Source of the DNA: CAZWCE01 sp964632505 | GTDB lineage: Bacteria > Planctomycetota > Planctomycetia > Pirellulales > Thermoguttaceae | Assembly: GCA_964632505.1 (NCBI GenBank) | Contig: CAZWCE010000009.1 | Span: forward strand, 62,001-126,000 | Length of the DNA stretch: 64,000 nt | Direction of reading: 5' to 3' | In this document: positions 35,625-44,613 of the stretch, in pieces | How the letters are laid out: every line of letters starts with the position of its first letter | How positions within the stretch are numbered: position 1 is the stretch's first letter | Notes under the pieces: generated by a model | The model's database searches: none | Told to the model about the DNA's origin: nothing | Seen by the model: only the letters and a program-made list of their open reading frames with translations | Position numbers and translations under genes: made by a program

Positions 35625-37931
35625 TCAACGAATTTGATTGGTCGTCGCAAATCCTTGTACAGCAGAAGCTTGCTGCCGATAGGACGCCGGACGCAACGGC
35701 GGAGCTTTGGGGGGTCGGGCCCGAGGTGGGGCAACCGAAGCGGCGGGAGCCACGTTCCTCGATGTCTGGTGCTGGCCCGACTTGCCGAAAAGATCGTTCT
35801 TCCGACCGGTATTCTCGGACGGAACGCCCGAACGCATCGTCGACTTGCCGGCCGGCGGGGCGACCTGCGGTTGCGGCGGTTGGGCCGGTTGCCCTTCGGG
35901 GGTGCGGATCTCCTCGAACGATTCCTTCGAGGGGACGCCCTTCATTTCCGTCGGCGTCTCCAGCAATCCCTTCGGAATCGGGCTGCTCTCGGTACTTGGG
36001 AAAATCTGGCTGTTTTGATGCTGTTGATACGCTCCCCGACTGATGACCTTCGGTCGCGTGAAACCGTAGTTCATATAAGTCCCGGCATCGCGTGCCCGAG
36101 CTCGTCGGGTGGCGTCGAAGTAGGCCTTTCCGGGCCACGGGCCTTCGGCCAAACGGATGCCGTTGTACTCCAGCAGCGAACTCTTGCGGAAGTGAATGTT
36201 CGCGATCGCCAGATTGTAATCGATCACCGATCGGTAGTATTCAATTTCGGCCTCGGCCAATCGACGCTGGGCATCGAGCACCTGATTGAGCGTCGTGATA
36301 TCGGCATCGTAGGAGGCCTGCACCGCACTGACCTCGATCTGGGCCGCATGGCGACGATTGAAATGTGTTTCGCTCAACTTGTAATACTCATCCAAATCGC
36401 GTTTCGCGCTGGCGATTTGGTGCGAAAGTTCCAGTTCCTGCTCCTGAAGGATGGCCCGTTCCCGTGCCAGGGCCATCTTAGCGTTCTGCACCGCCGAAAG
36501 CTCCTTGCGGAAACCGAGCGGCATGCTGAAATCGAGCCCCAATTCCCATTCCTGGTATCTGCCGCTGGTCATCGAGGAGAAAGCGTTGCTGTGATGGTTC
36601 GGCGGATCGATCAGCCATTGGCCCAAGCCACGCCAACGATAGGTTCCCGAGGCATCCAGACGCGGCTGGAGAAAGTTCTGCTGGGCGATCAGCTCCAACT
36701 GACGCTGCTTGATCGCCCACTTCTGCTTGCGTAATTCCACGGACCGGACCAGCGCCTCGGCGAGCGTTTCGTTCCAATCGAAATCGACCCGGGCCACCGT
36801 CGGCTCGTCGGACGGACGGATCAATCGACCGTCGGTCGCCCCGATGCCCATGATGTACCGCAGGATCGACTCCGTCTTGAACAAATTGCTCTGGGCCGCT
36901 TCCACCTGCCCGCGGAACAGAAAGTATTGTTGCCGCGATTGGGCTTCGTTCTGGGCACTTCCCCGTTTGTGTCCCGCCTGGTACATCGCATAGGTCTGCT
37001 GCCAGGTTTGCAGGGCGGCGTCGCGTCCCGCCTTGACCGATTGCAGTCGACGGTAGCCGTAATAAAGATTCCAATAGGCCCGTTCCACGTCGTAGACCAA
37101 CTGCCGCACCCCCATCTCGAAATCGTTCAACGCCGTGTCGGTCTTGAGTCGGGCAATCATGATGCCGTTGCTGAATCCCGGAATGGCGCCGGGTCCGGCG
37201 ATGCGGTTGAACTGCACTCCCCTTCCCTGCAACAAGGGCTGACTGAAGGTCCCCTGCAGGAAGGTCGTCCAGTTCGAAGGCCAGCGACGGGAACCGAAGG
37301 CGTTGCTCCAATCGTACGCCGATTCGCTCCGCAGGCTGAACGTCCCTCCGGTCGCGGCGGTCTTGGCGATTTGGGCCTGGAACGTCCCCACATCCGACTG
37401 GAGGACCGTCGGTCGCAGCGCCGCGAACGCCGTATTGGCATTTTGCGGGAGATCGTTCTTCTGCCAGAAGGCCCCGGCCGAAAGTTGACCGTCGAAGGCG
37501 GCCAAGGCGGCCTCTTCGCCGTAACGCGGGTCGCTCTGCACCAGGGCCGGATCGTATACCGTCGTCACGGCGTTCGGATTCGAGAGGACCGTCGAGGGAT
37601 CGCCTTGCGTACCGGTCGCCCCGAAAGCCACTCCTCCGAGCGAACGCATGATGCGGCTGTTTTCCAAAGCGATGTGAATCGCCTCCTGGAGTTCCAGATC
37701 CCATATCTCCGTGGGCTTGCTGTTGCGGAGCGTTAATGGCGGAAGGGCGTCTTTGGCGTCCGGCAGGGTGCAAACCTCGATGTCGGGATACTCGATCTCG
37801 GTCGCTTTGTCGATGTAGTGCGATAAATCGCCATCCTCGAACAAGTACATCGGCTGCTGTGGTTGGCAACCGATCATCCATTGTAACATGGCCAAAACGA
37901 CCAATCCGGGAAGCAGTTTATGCCAGCTCAT
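35625..37931 (-). CDS. TolC-family outer membrane efflux lipoprotein with long disordered tail
   Basis: A 768-aa protein from the ATG at 37931, with a lipobox-like W-M-I-G-C putting the lipid at Cys22. Residues about 80-600 contain two outer-membrane-efflux (OEP) repeats with long helices (for example A-E-A-E-I-E-Y-Y-R-S-V-I-D-Y-N-L-A-I near the end), so it should form a trimeric channel-tunnel for a type I secretion or RND/MFP system. Unusually, the last 150 residues are Pro/Gln/Ala/Ser-rich and look disordered. No pump or membrane-fusion gene is adjacent. An upstream in-frame extension to 38114 lacks a ribosome site. Confidence 0.88.
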   Translation of the reverse strand: MSWHKLLPGLVVLAMLQWMIGCQPQQPMYLFEDGDLSHYIDKATEIEYPDIEVCTLPDAKDALPPLTLRNSKPTEIWDLELQEAIHIALENSRIMRSLGGVAFGATGTQGDPSTVLSNPNAVTTVYDPALVQSDPRYGEEAALAAFDGQLSAGAFWQKNDLPQNANTAFAALRPTVLQSDVGTFQAQIAKTAATGGTFSLRSESAYDWSNAFGSRRWPSNWTTFLQGTFSQPLLQGRGVQFNRIAGPGAIPGFSNGIMIARLKTDTALNDFEMGVRQLVYDVERAYWNLYYGYRRLQSVKAGRDAALQTWQQTYAMYQAGHKRGSAQNEAQSRQQYFLFRGQVEAAQSNLFKTESILRYIMGIGATDGRLIRPSDEPTVARVDFDWNETLAEALVRSVELRKQKWAIKQRQLELIAQQNFLQPRLDASGTYRWRGLGQWLIDPPNHHSNAFSSMTSGRYQEWELGLDFSMPLGFRKELSAVQNAKMALARERAILQEQELELSHQIASAKRDLDEYYKLSETHFNRRHAAQIEVSAVQASYDADITTLNQVLDAQRRLAEAEIEYYRSVIDYNLAIANIHFRKSSLLEYNGIRLAEGPWPGKAYFDATRRARARDAGTYMNYGFTRPKVISRGAYQQHQNSQIFPSTESSPIPKGLLETPTEMKGVPSKESFEEIRTPEGQPAQPPQPQVAPPAGKSTMRSGVPSENTGRKNDLFGKSGQHQTSRNVAPAASVAPPRARPPKAPPLRPASYRQQASAVQGFATTNQIR

Positions 37932-38385
37932 GGAAATCCGTTCCTGTTGATAAGAATCCATTGAAAGACGCAAACGGTCCTGCAACGATACGGTCACGAT
38001 AAGTTGGGAAGTCAACGATCCAATCGGCTGCAAAGAGAGCCTATCGGGCATAGTCAACAGAATCAGTATCGTCGATGGAATCGGAATACTTTGAAAAAAC
38101 TGCACGATCGGCAATTTTTTTCAAGACTTTCCAAACCCGGGAACCCAAAATCTCTCCATGAAGCCCGCATCCTTCCAGGAACCCCTATTTACCCATCCAA
38201 AAGACCATAAGCGCATCATCGATAAATCATGATAGACGAGAAAAAAGTTATTCTATCGATTCGTGCCGATATGCTTGGGCCGGTAGCTCATTTCATGGTG
38301 GAAGGCAAAAATTGGCGCCGTGCAACCAGAACAGACGCGCACGGGAACACGAGGGAAGAGGCTCAAGTGACAAAAGCGTCTCGGC
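37932..38385. other. Intergenic region between the TolC-like gene and ssrA, no gene seen
   Basis: 454 bases, partly AT-rich. Short plus-strand frames here run into ssrA and have no family signal. The promoter for the TolC-like gene is presumably here but was not resolved. Confidence 0.45.
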
Positions 38386-38422
38386 GCAAAAAAGAAGGGA
38401 GTTGCCATCTCTTGCAACTCCC
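38386..38422 (-). terminator. Intrinsic terminator of ssrA
   Basis: Minus strand GGGAGTTGC (38422-38414) pairs with GCAACTCCC (38405-38397), loop of 8 bases, then TTCTTTTTT. It begins 7 bases after the tmRNA acceptor end. Confidence 0.85.
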
Positions 38423-38428
38423 CAAAAG

Positions 38429-38785
38429 TGGAGGCGGCGGGAATCGAACCCGCGTCCCGTAACAGTTCCGGGCAAGCTTCTACGTGTGTATCCGCCGATT
38501 TGAAATTCGCGAATCAAGTCTCCCGACGGCAGGATGCCTGATCCACTAGCCGGAAACGAAATTTAACCCTGGACGTGTCCGACATGGTCCAGAGCGATCC
38601 GAAAGAGTCGTCCGGAATCTACGCCGCTTCGGCGACGTCGTAGGTCCGGGGATGCCTTTTCTTAGGCAGCCATTGCCATTTGAGGTTCGGCAATTGAATT
38701 TGGAGTCAGCTTTTTACGTGGCCTGCTGACCAACCACGACACGCCACTTGCACTTCACTTGTCCGGTCGAAACCAGTTCGCCCCC
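38429..38785 (-). ncRNA. ssrA: Transfer-messenger RNA (tmRNA)
   Basis: Rescues stalled ribosomes by adding a degradation tag. The 5' end GGGGGCGAACTGGTTTCGAC (from 38785) pairs with the 3' acceptor CGCCTCC at the end of the T-arm sequence GGTTCGATTCCC (38457-38446). The CCA end is not encoded and would be added. Length about 357 nt. The tag frame ends I-A-E-P-Q-M-A-M-A-A followed by TAA at 38664-38662; the resume codon was not fixed. It follows frr by 52 bases on the same strand, so ribosome recycling and ribosome rescue genes are adjacent. Confidence 0.93.
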
Positions 38786-38837
38786 GGAAGCAGGGTGCCG
38801 GGAAGTCCCGATAGGAACAGGTTTTGCAACGGAACCT

Positions 38838-39398
38838 CTACTGATCGAGGACTTCTTGCTCGCGAGCTTCGGCGAGCTCGTTGACCTGCTCCTCGTATTG
38901 CTTGGTTAAATCGTGAATCTCTTTCTTGACCTCGTCCCGCTCGGTTTCCGACATCGACTTGTCTTTTTCGGCCTGGTCGGCACTCTTGTTGCCGTCGCGT
39001 CGGACGTTCCGCAGCGCCACCTTCGCCTCTTCGGCCAGATCCTTGATCCGAGTGACCATTTTCTGGCGAACTTCGGTCGAAAGGGGTGGAATATTAATAC
39101 GTATGACCCGACCGTCGTTGTTCGGAGTAAATCCCAGATCGGAAGCAATAATTCCCTTCTCGATATCCTTGAGGGTTCCCGGATCGAAGGGACGGATGAC
39201 GATTTGCGTCGGCTCCGGACAACTGACCGTGGCGAGCTGCTTCATGGGGCAAGTCGCCCCGTAGGCCTCGACCTTGACCGAATCGACCAATCCGGGGTTC
39301 GCTCGGCCGGTGCGGATTCCGGAGAGATTGCTCTTCAACCGAGAAATCGCCCCCTGCATCCTTTCTTCGACATCCAACAGAATCTCATCCGACGTCAT
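38838..39398 (-). CDS. frr: Ribosome recycling factor
   Basis: Splits the post-termination ribosome with EF-G. 186 aa from the ATG at 39398 (AAGGAG seven bases upstream; a TTG six codons earlier is rejected). Landmarks: G-I-R-T-G-R-A-N-P near residue 27, Y-G-A-T-C-P-M-K-Q-L near residue 46, R-I-N-I-P-P-L-S-T-E-V-R near residue 99 and V-R-R-D-G-N-K near residue 128. Length and two-domain pattern are normal. Last protein gene of rpsB-tsf-pyrH-frr. Confidence 0.96.
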   Translation of the reverse strand: MTSDEILLDVEERMQGAISRLKSNLSGIRTGRANPGLVDSVKVEAYGATCPMKQLATVSCPEPTQIVIRPFDPGTLKDIEKGIIASDLGFTPNNDGRVIRINIPPLSTEVRQKMVTRIKDLAEEAKVALRNVRRDGNKSADQAEKDKSMSETERDEVKKEIHDLTKQYEEQVNELAEAREQEVLDQ

Positions 39399-39531
39399 GA
39401 TCTCACTCCTTACCAAGCATATCTTCTTTGTGACTTTCTCAAGGGAATCCCCCGGAAATTCCGCTTGTTCCGTTCGCCTCCTCCGGCAACCCCATTCCGG
39501 AAAGTGCGTTGCGGCAACGGGGAGGGGAGGG

Positions 39532-40275
39532 TCATTCTAACGAGCGGCCGACGACGGTGCCGATACGATCGCCCCGAATGGCTCGAATCAGGTTCCCCTC
39601 AGTCTTGAAATTGAAGACGACGATGGGCATGTCGTATTCCATGCACTTGGTGATCGCCTCGTGATCCATGACCCGAAGGTTCTTGTGCCGCACTTCTTCG
39701 TAGGTCAATTGGCTGTAGAAGACGGCATGGGGATTTTTTTCGGGGTCATCGCTGTAAACACCGTCGACCTTGGTCGCCTTCAAGAGGGCGTCGGCCTGGA
39801 GTTCGAGGGCGCGTTGCGCGGCAGCGGTATCGGTGGTGACGAAGGGACTCCCCGTTCCACCGGCCAGGAGGATGATGCGCCCTTTTTCCAGGTGATGCAA
39901 CGCGCGGCGCCGGATGTAGGGTTCGGCCACCCCATCGATCCTCAGCGCGGTCATCAATCGGGTGCAGCTACCGAGCGATTCGATGGCGTCCTGCAGGGCG
40001 AGCCCGTTGATGACGGTGGCAAGCATTCCCATATAATGGGCGGTGGATTCTTGAACAATCGAATTCTCCGCGGTGAACTGGGCGCCGCGGAGGATGTTTC
40101 CCCCGCCCATCACGATGGCGATCTGCACGCCTTCGGCGGCGGCGGCGACGATTTGCCGGGCCAGATCGGTCATGGCATCCATGGTGATGCCGCGTTCGTT
40201 GGCGTGGCAAAACCCTTCACCGGAAATCTTCAAAATGATGCGGCGCGTTTTCGATTCGTCCAAGGTCCTTGACAT
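39532..40275 (-). CDS. pyrH: UMP kinase
   Basis: Phosphorylates UMP to UDP; the hexameric bacterial type of the amino-acid-kinase fold. 247 aa. Motifs: I-L-K-I-S-G-E-G-F at residue 14, V-M-G-G-G-N-I-L-R-G near residue 55, D-A-I-E-S-L-G near residue 96, and A-G-G-T-G-S-P-F-V-T-T-D-T-A-A near residue 138. The start lies six bases after the tsf stop with GGAG just upstream, the usual tsf-pyrH-frr arrangement. Confidence 0.96.
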   Translation of the reverse strand: MSRTLDESKTRRIILKISGEGFCHANERGITMDAMTDLARQIVAAAAEGVQIAIVMGGGNILRGAQFTAENSIVQESTAHYMGMLATVINGLALQDAIESLGSCTRLMTALRIDGVAEPYIRRRALHHLEKGRIILLAGGTGSPFVTTDTAAAQRALELQADALLKATKVDGVYSDDPEKNPHAVFYSQLTYEEVRHKNLRVMDHEAITKCMEYDMPIVVFNFKTEGNLIRAIRGDRIGTVVGRSLE

Positions 40276-40281
40276 GAAAAA

Positions 40282-41109
40282 CTACTCCACTCCGAGTTCC
40301 CAGTGGATCATCTGCTTGATCTTCAATCCGCCTTCTTCGGCGGCCTGGGACACGGTTTTCGAGGAATCCTTGACGTAAGTCTGGTCGAGCAAGCAGCTTT
40401 CGGCGTAGAAGTTTTTCATGCGACCTTCGACCATCTTTTCGATAATGTTTTCCGGCTTCCCTTCCTGCCGGGCGGCCTCCATGAGGACCGCCCGCTCCCG
40501 GGCGACCAGCTCCTGGTCCAACTCCTCCTTGGAAACCGACTTGGGGCGCATGGCCGCGACGTGCATGCAAATATCCCGGGCCAGATCGATATCATTACCT
40601 TCCACGATCAACAGGACGCCGGCCTGTCCGGTGTGGTGGACATATCCGCCCGTGGTGCCTTCGACGCGGATCAGGCGGTTGACTTTGAAGACCTCGCGGA
40701 TCTTGTTGACCAAATCGTCGAACTGTTGCTGCAAAGTTCCTTCGCCGCTGGGCGACGGTTGGGCGAGCAATTCCTCGGCGGTGGTCGCCCCCGGCCCCTT
40801 GGCCAACTGTTCGGCCAGATCGGAGGCCAGCTGGTTGAACTCCTTGGTGCTGGCCACCGGGGCACTCTCGCAGAGCAGCTCCACCATAGCCGACGTTTGC
40901 GTCTTCGGATCGGTAAACATTGCGATCTTGCCCGACTCGGTCGCGCGACCACTCCGTTTCTCCATCGTCTTTTTCCCCGCCTTGCGGAGAAGATCGATCG
41001 CCTGCTCCATGTCGCCTTCCGCTTCGACCAGAGCCTTTTTGCAATCCATCATCGGAAGGCCGGTCTTTTCCCGCATTTCTTTTACGGCCGCTGCCGAAAT
41101 CTGCGCCAT
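40282..41109 (-). CDS. tsf: Translation elongation factor Ts
   Basis: Guanine-nucleotide exchange factor for EF-Tu. 275 aa from the ATG at 41109 (GAGGTGAT upstream). The N-terminal UBA-like domain shows V-K-E-M-R-E-K-T-G and the signature M-M-D-C-K-K-A-L-V-E-A near residue 20. The core includes Y-V-H-H-T-G-Q-A-G-V-L-L and the C-terminal module Q-T-Y-V-K-D. It sits between rpsB and pyrH as in most bacteria. Confidence 0.96.
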   Translation of the reverse strand: MAQISAAAVKEMREKTGLPMMDCKKALVEAEGDMEQAIDLLRKAGKKTMEKRSGRATESGKIAMFTDPKTQTSAMVELLCESAPVASTKEFNQLASDLAEQLAKGPGATTAEELLAQPSPSGEGTLQQQFDDLVNKIREVFKVNRLIRVEGTTGGYVHHTGQAGVLLIVEGNDIDLARDICMHVAAMRPKSVSKEELDQELVARERAVLMEAARQEGKPENIIEKMVEGRMKNFYAESCLLDQTYVKDSSKTVSQAAEEGGLKIKQMIHWELGVE

Positions 41110-41165
41110 TTTTATCACCTCACTCGAATCATCATGTGGTCGTAATCGTTCCATATGGTGATGAT

Positions 41166-41186
41166 GGAACCGCGCACGGCGGCTCC
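41166..41186 (-). other. Conserved-looking hairpin between rpsB and tsf
   Basis: Minus-strand RNA GGAGCCGC-CGTGC-GCGGUUCC forms a fully paired 8-bp stem (the single variant is a G-U wobble on this strand and a mismatch on the other). No U-run follows. It may be a weak attenuator or RNA-processing site that adjusts tsf relative to rpsB. Confidence 0.4.
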
Positions 41187-41334
41187 AACCCATCATTTGT
41201 TTCTCTAGAGCCGATGCTCACCTCGCCTATTGGTCGTCGGACGTTTTTCCGCACTCGATGCGGCCAATCCGACAACATTCCACGACGGGCGGGGCTCCCG
41301 CAATTTCGAAAACGCCGGCATAGCTCACCGAACA

Positions 41335-42066
41335 TCACTCGGCGACCGCCAACGACTCTTCATCCTTGGTCATGCCGGCGGCCTCTTTTCCTTCGATCAC
41401 CGCATCGGACAAAAGTCGCATGACCAACTCGATCGAGCGAATGCTGTCATCGTTTCCGGGAATCGGCAAGTCGACTTGGTCCGGGTCGCAATCGGTGTCG
41501 ATCAAGGCGATCGACATGATTCCGAGTTTTCGGGCTTCGCGAATGGCGTTCTTTTCCTTCCTGGGGTCGACCACGACCATGCACTCCGGGGGCCGATTCA
41601 TGCTGCGGATCCCGTTGAGGTTGCGGTACATTTTCCGGTATTCGCGGTTCAGGGCCGATTGCATCTTTTTGGAATAAGCGGCGATTTCATCGGTCTCTTG
41701 CATATGTTCGAGTTCTTCCAGACGAGAAAGCCGACTGCGAATCGTTCGGAAATTCGTCAGCGTCCCCCCGAGCCAGCGATCGCTCACAAAGGGCATGCCG
41801 CATCGGCTCGCCTGCTCCTCAATCGTTTCCGACGCCTGTCGCTTGGTCCCGACGAACAAAATCAAGCTGCCCGATTCGGCGACCTGCTTGAGGTATTTCC
41901 TCGCCCGAAGAATCCCCTTGACCGTCTCGCGGACGTCGATGATGTGGATCAACTTGCGCCGCCCATAAACATAAGGGCGCATTTTGGGGTTCCAATGGCT
42001 CGCGCGGTGGCCGAAATGCACCCCGGCCTCGATCAACTGCTTTACCAAAATGGGGGTCGTGGTCAC
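41335..42066 (-). CDS. rpsB: 30S ribosomal protein S2
   Basis: Binds the small subunit late in assembly. 243 aa. Landmarks: L-I-E-A-G-V-H-F-G-H near residue 10, W-N-P-K-M-R-P-Y-V-Y near residue 25, F-V-G-T-K-R-Q-A near residue 72, R-W-L-G-G-T-L-T-N-F near residue 98, and D-T-D-C-D-P-D-Q-V-D-L-P-I-P-G-N-D-D near residue 190. The start is GTG with AAGGAG nine bases upstream. First gene of the translation cluster. Confidence 0.97.
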   Translation of the reverse strand: MTTTPILVKQLIEAGVHFGHRASHWNPKMRPYVYGRRKLIHIIDVRETVKGILRARKYLKQVAESGSLILFVGTKRQASETIEEQASRCGMPFVSDRWLGGTLTNFRTIRSRLSRLEELEHMQETDEIAAYSKKMQSALNREYRKMYRNLNGIRSMNRPPECMVVVDPRKEKNAIREARKLGIMSIALIDTDCDPDQVDLPIPGNDDSIRSIELVMRLLSDAVIEGKEAAGMTKDEESLAVAE

Positions 42067-42554
42067 GGAAGAAATCTCCTTTCTTGCTTGCCACCATCAG
42101 CACATCGGCCGGCCTATTTGCATAAACCCTTATTGGCCAACGTTTTAGCGGCACTCGCCCTCGAGGCGATTCACTCGGCCTGATCTTGTTCACCCCTCTC
42201 CCGGGCCGGACGGGAGGAAGTGCCCCTTCGGGGAATTCCTGTGGAGCCGCTCTCTTACGAGTCGTCGAAGTTCCGGTAGACTGAAAGAGGAGCAGCCCCT
42301 CTTGCAAAAAGAAGGAGTTTATCATAACCTTCGGTCCGACAAAGGTCAACCACCCTGGGGGAAACTCGCGCGCGGAAAAAATTCCTTTGCCCGACCAAGG
42401 CGTCCCGTTGGCTCGCCGCCGTGCATTCCTAGGTGGGAGGCCGAATTCGATTTCGTTTTCCCCTCAGCCTCCAGTGCCCCACTTCATCGGACTCTGATTC
42501 CTCGGGGTCTCACTCCATCGCCGATATCCATTTTACCGCCGGAAAGGAAGCCGA
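42067..42554. other. Divergent intergenic region, rpsB versus HTH-methyltransferase
   Basis: 488 bases with no convincing gene. It should hold the rpsB promoter; TTTGTC, 16 bases, TAAACT on the minus strand around 42342-42315 is a weak candidate. I did not find an S2-leader structure I could support. Confidence 0.35.
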
Positions 42555-44570
42555 TTGATCGATCTTGGTCAAGGGTTGAGCGTCCCGGAAACCGCACGAC
42601 GGCTCGATGTCTCCCCGGCGACGGTCCGCAATTGGGCGAAAACCGGCATTCTCGTCCCCCAACGAAACCACCCGACTCGATTCGCGGAAGCGGAGGTCAC
42701 CGCGATGCTCCGCTCGCTTGGCGATGGAACCGCGTCACGTCTTCGTCATCGAGCCAATAAGCGGAAGAACCTCTCGTTCGCCCTTTCCGCATCAGGCGGC
42801 GCCCCCTCGGAACTCCGTCGTGGGATGGCGTTCCTCCTACACCTCCATCAGGAGGAAGCACGCTTCGACAGGTCCGAATTATTGACCGTCGCGGCGCTCT
42901 GGCTTCTGGCGAAACGAGACGAGGCGAGCCTCGCCGCCGGCCGGAGAGGGGATCGTGTTTCCCTTTCTTCGGTTCCATTTCGTCGTCCGGCGGTTCGACG
43001 ATGGGTACTCCGGCAAAACCGTTCGTTTCCCCGCTTCCTTCCCGCTTCCGTGTCCCATTCGTTATGGCGGCGACTCGAAAAGGAGATGCCCGAGCCCCTC
43101 GGTGGCGACGGACTCGATTTTCTCGGACACGCCTACCAGACCCTTCTCAGCGCCGGCGCGAAATCCCGCGGGGGAACATTCTTCACCCCCGACAGGATCG
43201 TCGGACGCATCGCAAACGATCACGCAGGAAATCGGGGGCATCTCCTCGATCCCTGCTGCGGTACCGGACAATACCTGCTCGGTTTCGCAAAAACGTCGGA
43301 CCTCTCGATGGAGCGACTCTGCGGCATCGACTTCGCCCCCATGGCCGCCTTCCTCTGCGGGTTGCGACTGCTTTTGGCATTTCCCAGAAGCTCGACCCCC
43401 CCGGCGATTTTTTGCGCCAACTTCCTCAGCGAAAAGGATATGCGAAATCGCATTCCAGGATTCGCTCATCTCCACGAATCGTTCGACCTCGTGGCGACCA
43501 ATCCTCCTTGGGGAAATGTGACGAAAACGTTCCCGGTGGACGACTTCCCGATGCTGGAATCGAACGAATCCTTTTCCCGATTCGTCGTCCAATCGTTGCG
43601 ATTCGTTCGATCGGGCGGAAAGCTCTCGTTTCTCTTGCCCGAATCGTTCGGCCATGTTCGTACCCACGGAGATCTGCGAAAGCACCTGCTCGAAAACACT
43701 CGGCTCGTGTCCATCGAGCGACTCGGCCCCATTTTCCGTGGAGTGATGACCCCGGTCTATCGGGTCGATCTGCAGAAATCCTTGCCCGGGACCGATACGA
43801 GGATCGCCTTCCTCGGACCGACCGAACGATCGTATCTCCCGCAGAGTCGATTCCTGAAAGAACCTCATCGTCGGTTGCCCGCACATTTGCGGCCCGACGA
43901 ATGGGAGCTCCTGCAAGAGCTGCTCTCTCACCCGCATTCCCCGTTGGGAGAAAACGCCGATTGGGCCCTGGGAATCGTCACCGGCGACAATCGAAAGCAT
44001 CTTCGTTCGATTCCGGGGAAAGATGACGAACCGATCTACCGCGGAAGCGACGTGCAGCCATTCTTCCTATCTCGGGCGGAGCATTACATCGCCTTTCGCC
44101 CGGAACGTTTCCAGCAGGTCGCGCCGGAATCGAAGTATCGGGTGGCCGAGAAGCTGATCTATCGGTTCGTTTCACGTCGTCTGGTGGTCGCCTGGGACGA
44201 TCGCCAATCGCTGACGCTCAACAGCGCGAATCTCTGCCTTCCGTCGCATCCGGATCTCTCCCCCCGGGCTTTGACCGCCTACCTGAATTCCCGTATCGCG
44301 CAGTTTCTCCTGCAAGCGCAATGCAACGCCTTGAAAATCCTTCGACATGATTTGGAAGCACTGCCCATTTTCCACTTTTTGGCGGAATGCGAAGCATCGC
44401 TCTCAGAGGCGACCGCGCAAGGACATCGTCTCACGCGACCGGAGGAGAGTCGCCGATTGCAGGAAACAATCGATCGACTTCTCTACCGGCGATTCGGACT
44501 CAACGAATCGCAGCAAGCGGTCATGAGCGGTTTTCTGGGGCGAATACTCGGGAAGAAGCCGACTGCATGA
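42555..44570 (+). CDS. HTH domain fused to N6-adenine DNA methyltransferase (Eco57I/TaqI-like)
   Basis: A 671-aa protein starting at TTG 42555 with AAGGA upstream. Residues 1-48 form a MerR/excisionase-type HTH (S-V-P-E-T-A-R-R-L-D-V-S and T-V-R-N-W-A-K-T-G). Residues about 185-400 form the adenine-MTase core: L-G-H-A-Y-Q-T-L-L, G-T-F-F-T-P-D-R-I-V at 207-216, AdoMet motif D-P-C-C-G-T-G at 232-238 and catalytic N-P-P-W at 316-319. Residues about 440-640 resemble a TaqI-like target-recognition region (F-V-S-R-R-L-V-V-A-W-D-D, N-S-A-N-L-C-L-P). No endonuclease or helicase is nearby, so it is orphan. It could be an epigenetic regulator or a solitary type IIG relic; no nuclease motif was recognised. 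Confidence 0.85.
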   Translation: MIDLGQGLSVPETARRLDVSPATVRNWAKTGILVPQRNHPTRFAEAEVTAMLRSLGDGTASRLRHRANKRKNLSFALSASGGAPSELRRGMAFLLHLHQEEARFDRSELLTVAALWLLAKRDEASLAAGRRGDRVSLSSVPFRRPAVRRWVLRQNRSFPRFLPASVSHSLWRRLEKEMPEPLGGDGLDFLGHAYQTLLSAGAKSRGGTFFTPDRIVGRIANDHAGNRGHLLDPCCGTGQYLLGFAKTSDLSMERLCGIDFAPMAAFLCGLRLLLAFPRSSTPPAIFCANFLSEKDMRNRIPGFAHLHESFDLVATNPPWGNVTKTFPVDDFPMLESNESFSRFVVQSLRFVRSGGKLSFLLPESFGHVRTHGDLRKHLLENTRLVSIERLGPIFRGVMTPVYRVDLQKSLPGTDTRIAFLGPTERSYLPQSRFLKEPHRRLPAHLRPDEWELLQELLSHPHSPLGENADWALGIVTGDNRKHLRSIPGKDDEPIYRGSDVQPFFLSRAEHYIAFRPERFQQVAPESKYRVAEKLIYRFVSRRLVVAWDDRQSLTLNSANLCLPSHPDLSPRALTAYLNSRIAQFLLQAQCNALKILRHDLEALPIFHFLAECEASLSEATAQGHRLTRPEESRRLQETIDRLLYRRFGLNESQQAVMSGFLGRILGKKPTA

Positions 44571-44613
44571 GGGAGTCTCTTCTCGACGCCCGGAACTCGG
44601 CGACGAAGACGGA

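Noticed and set aside
38229..38517. Small frames across the tmRNA terminator and 3' end
   Set aside because: They overlap the tmRNA and its terminator and have no ribosome site.
42067..42554. S2-leader RNA upstream of rpsB
   Set aside because: Could not trace a conserved fold; only a weak promoter-like pair is visible.
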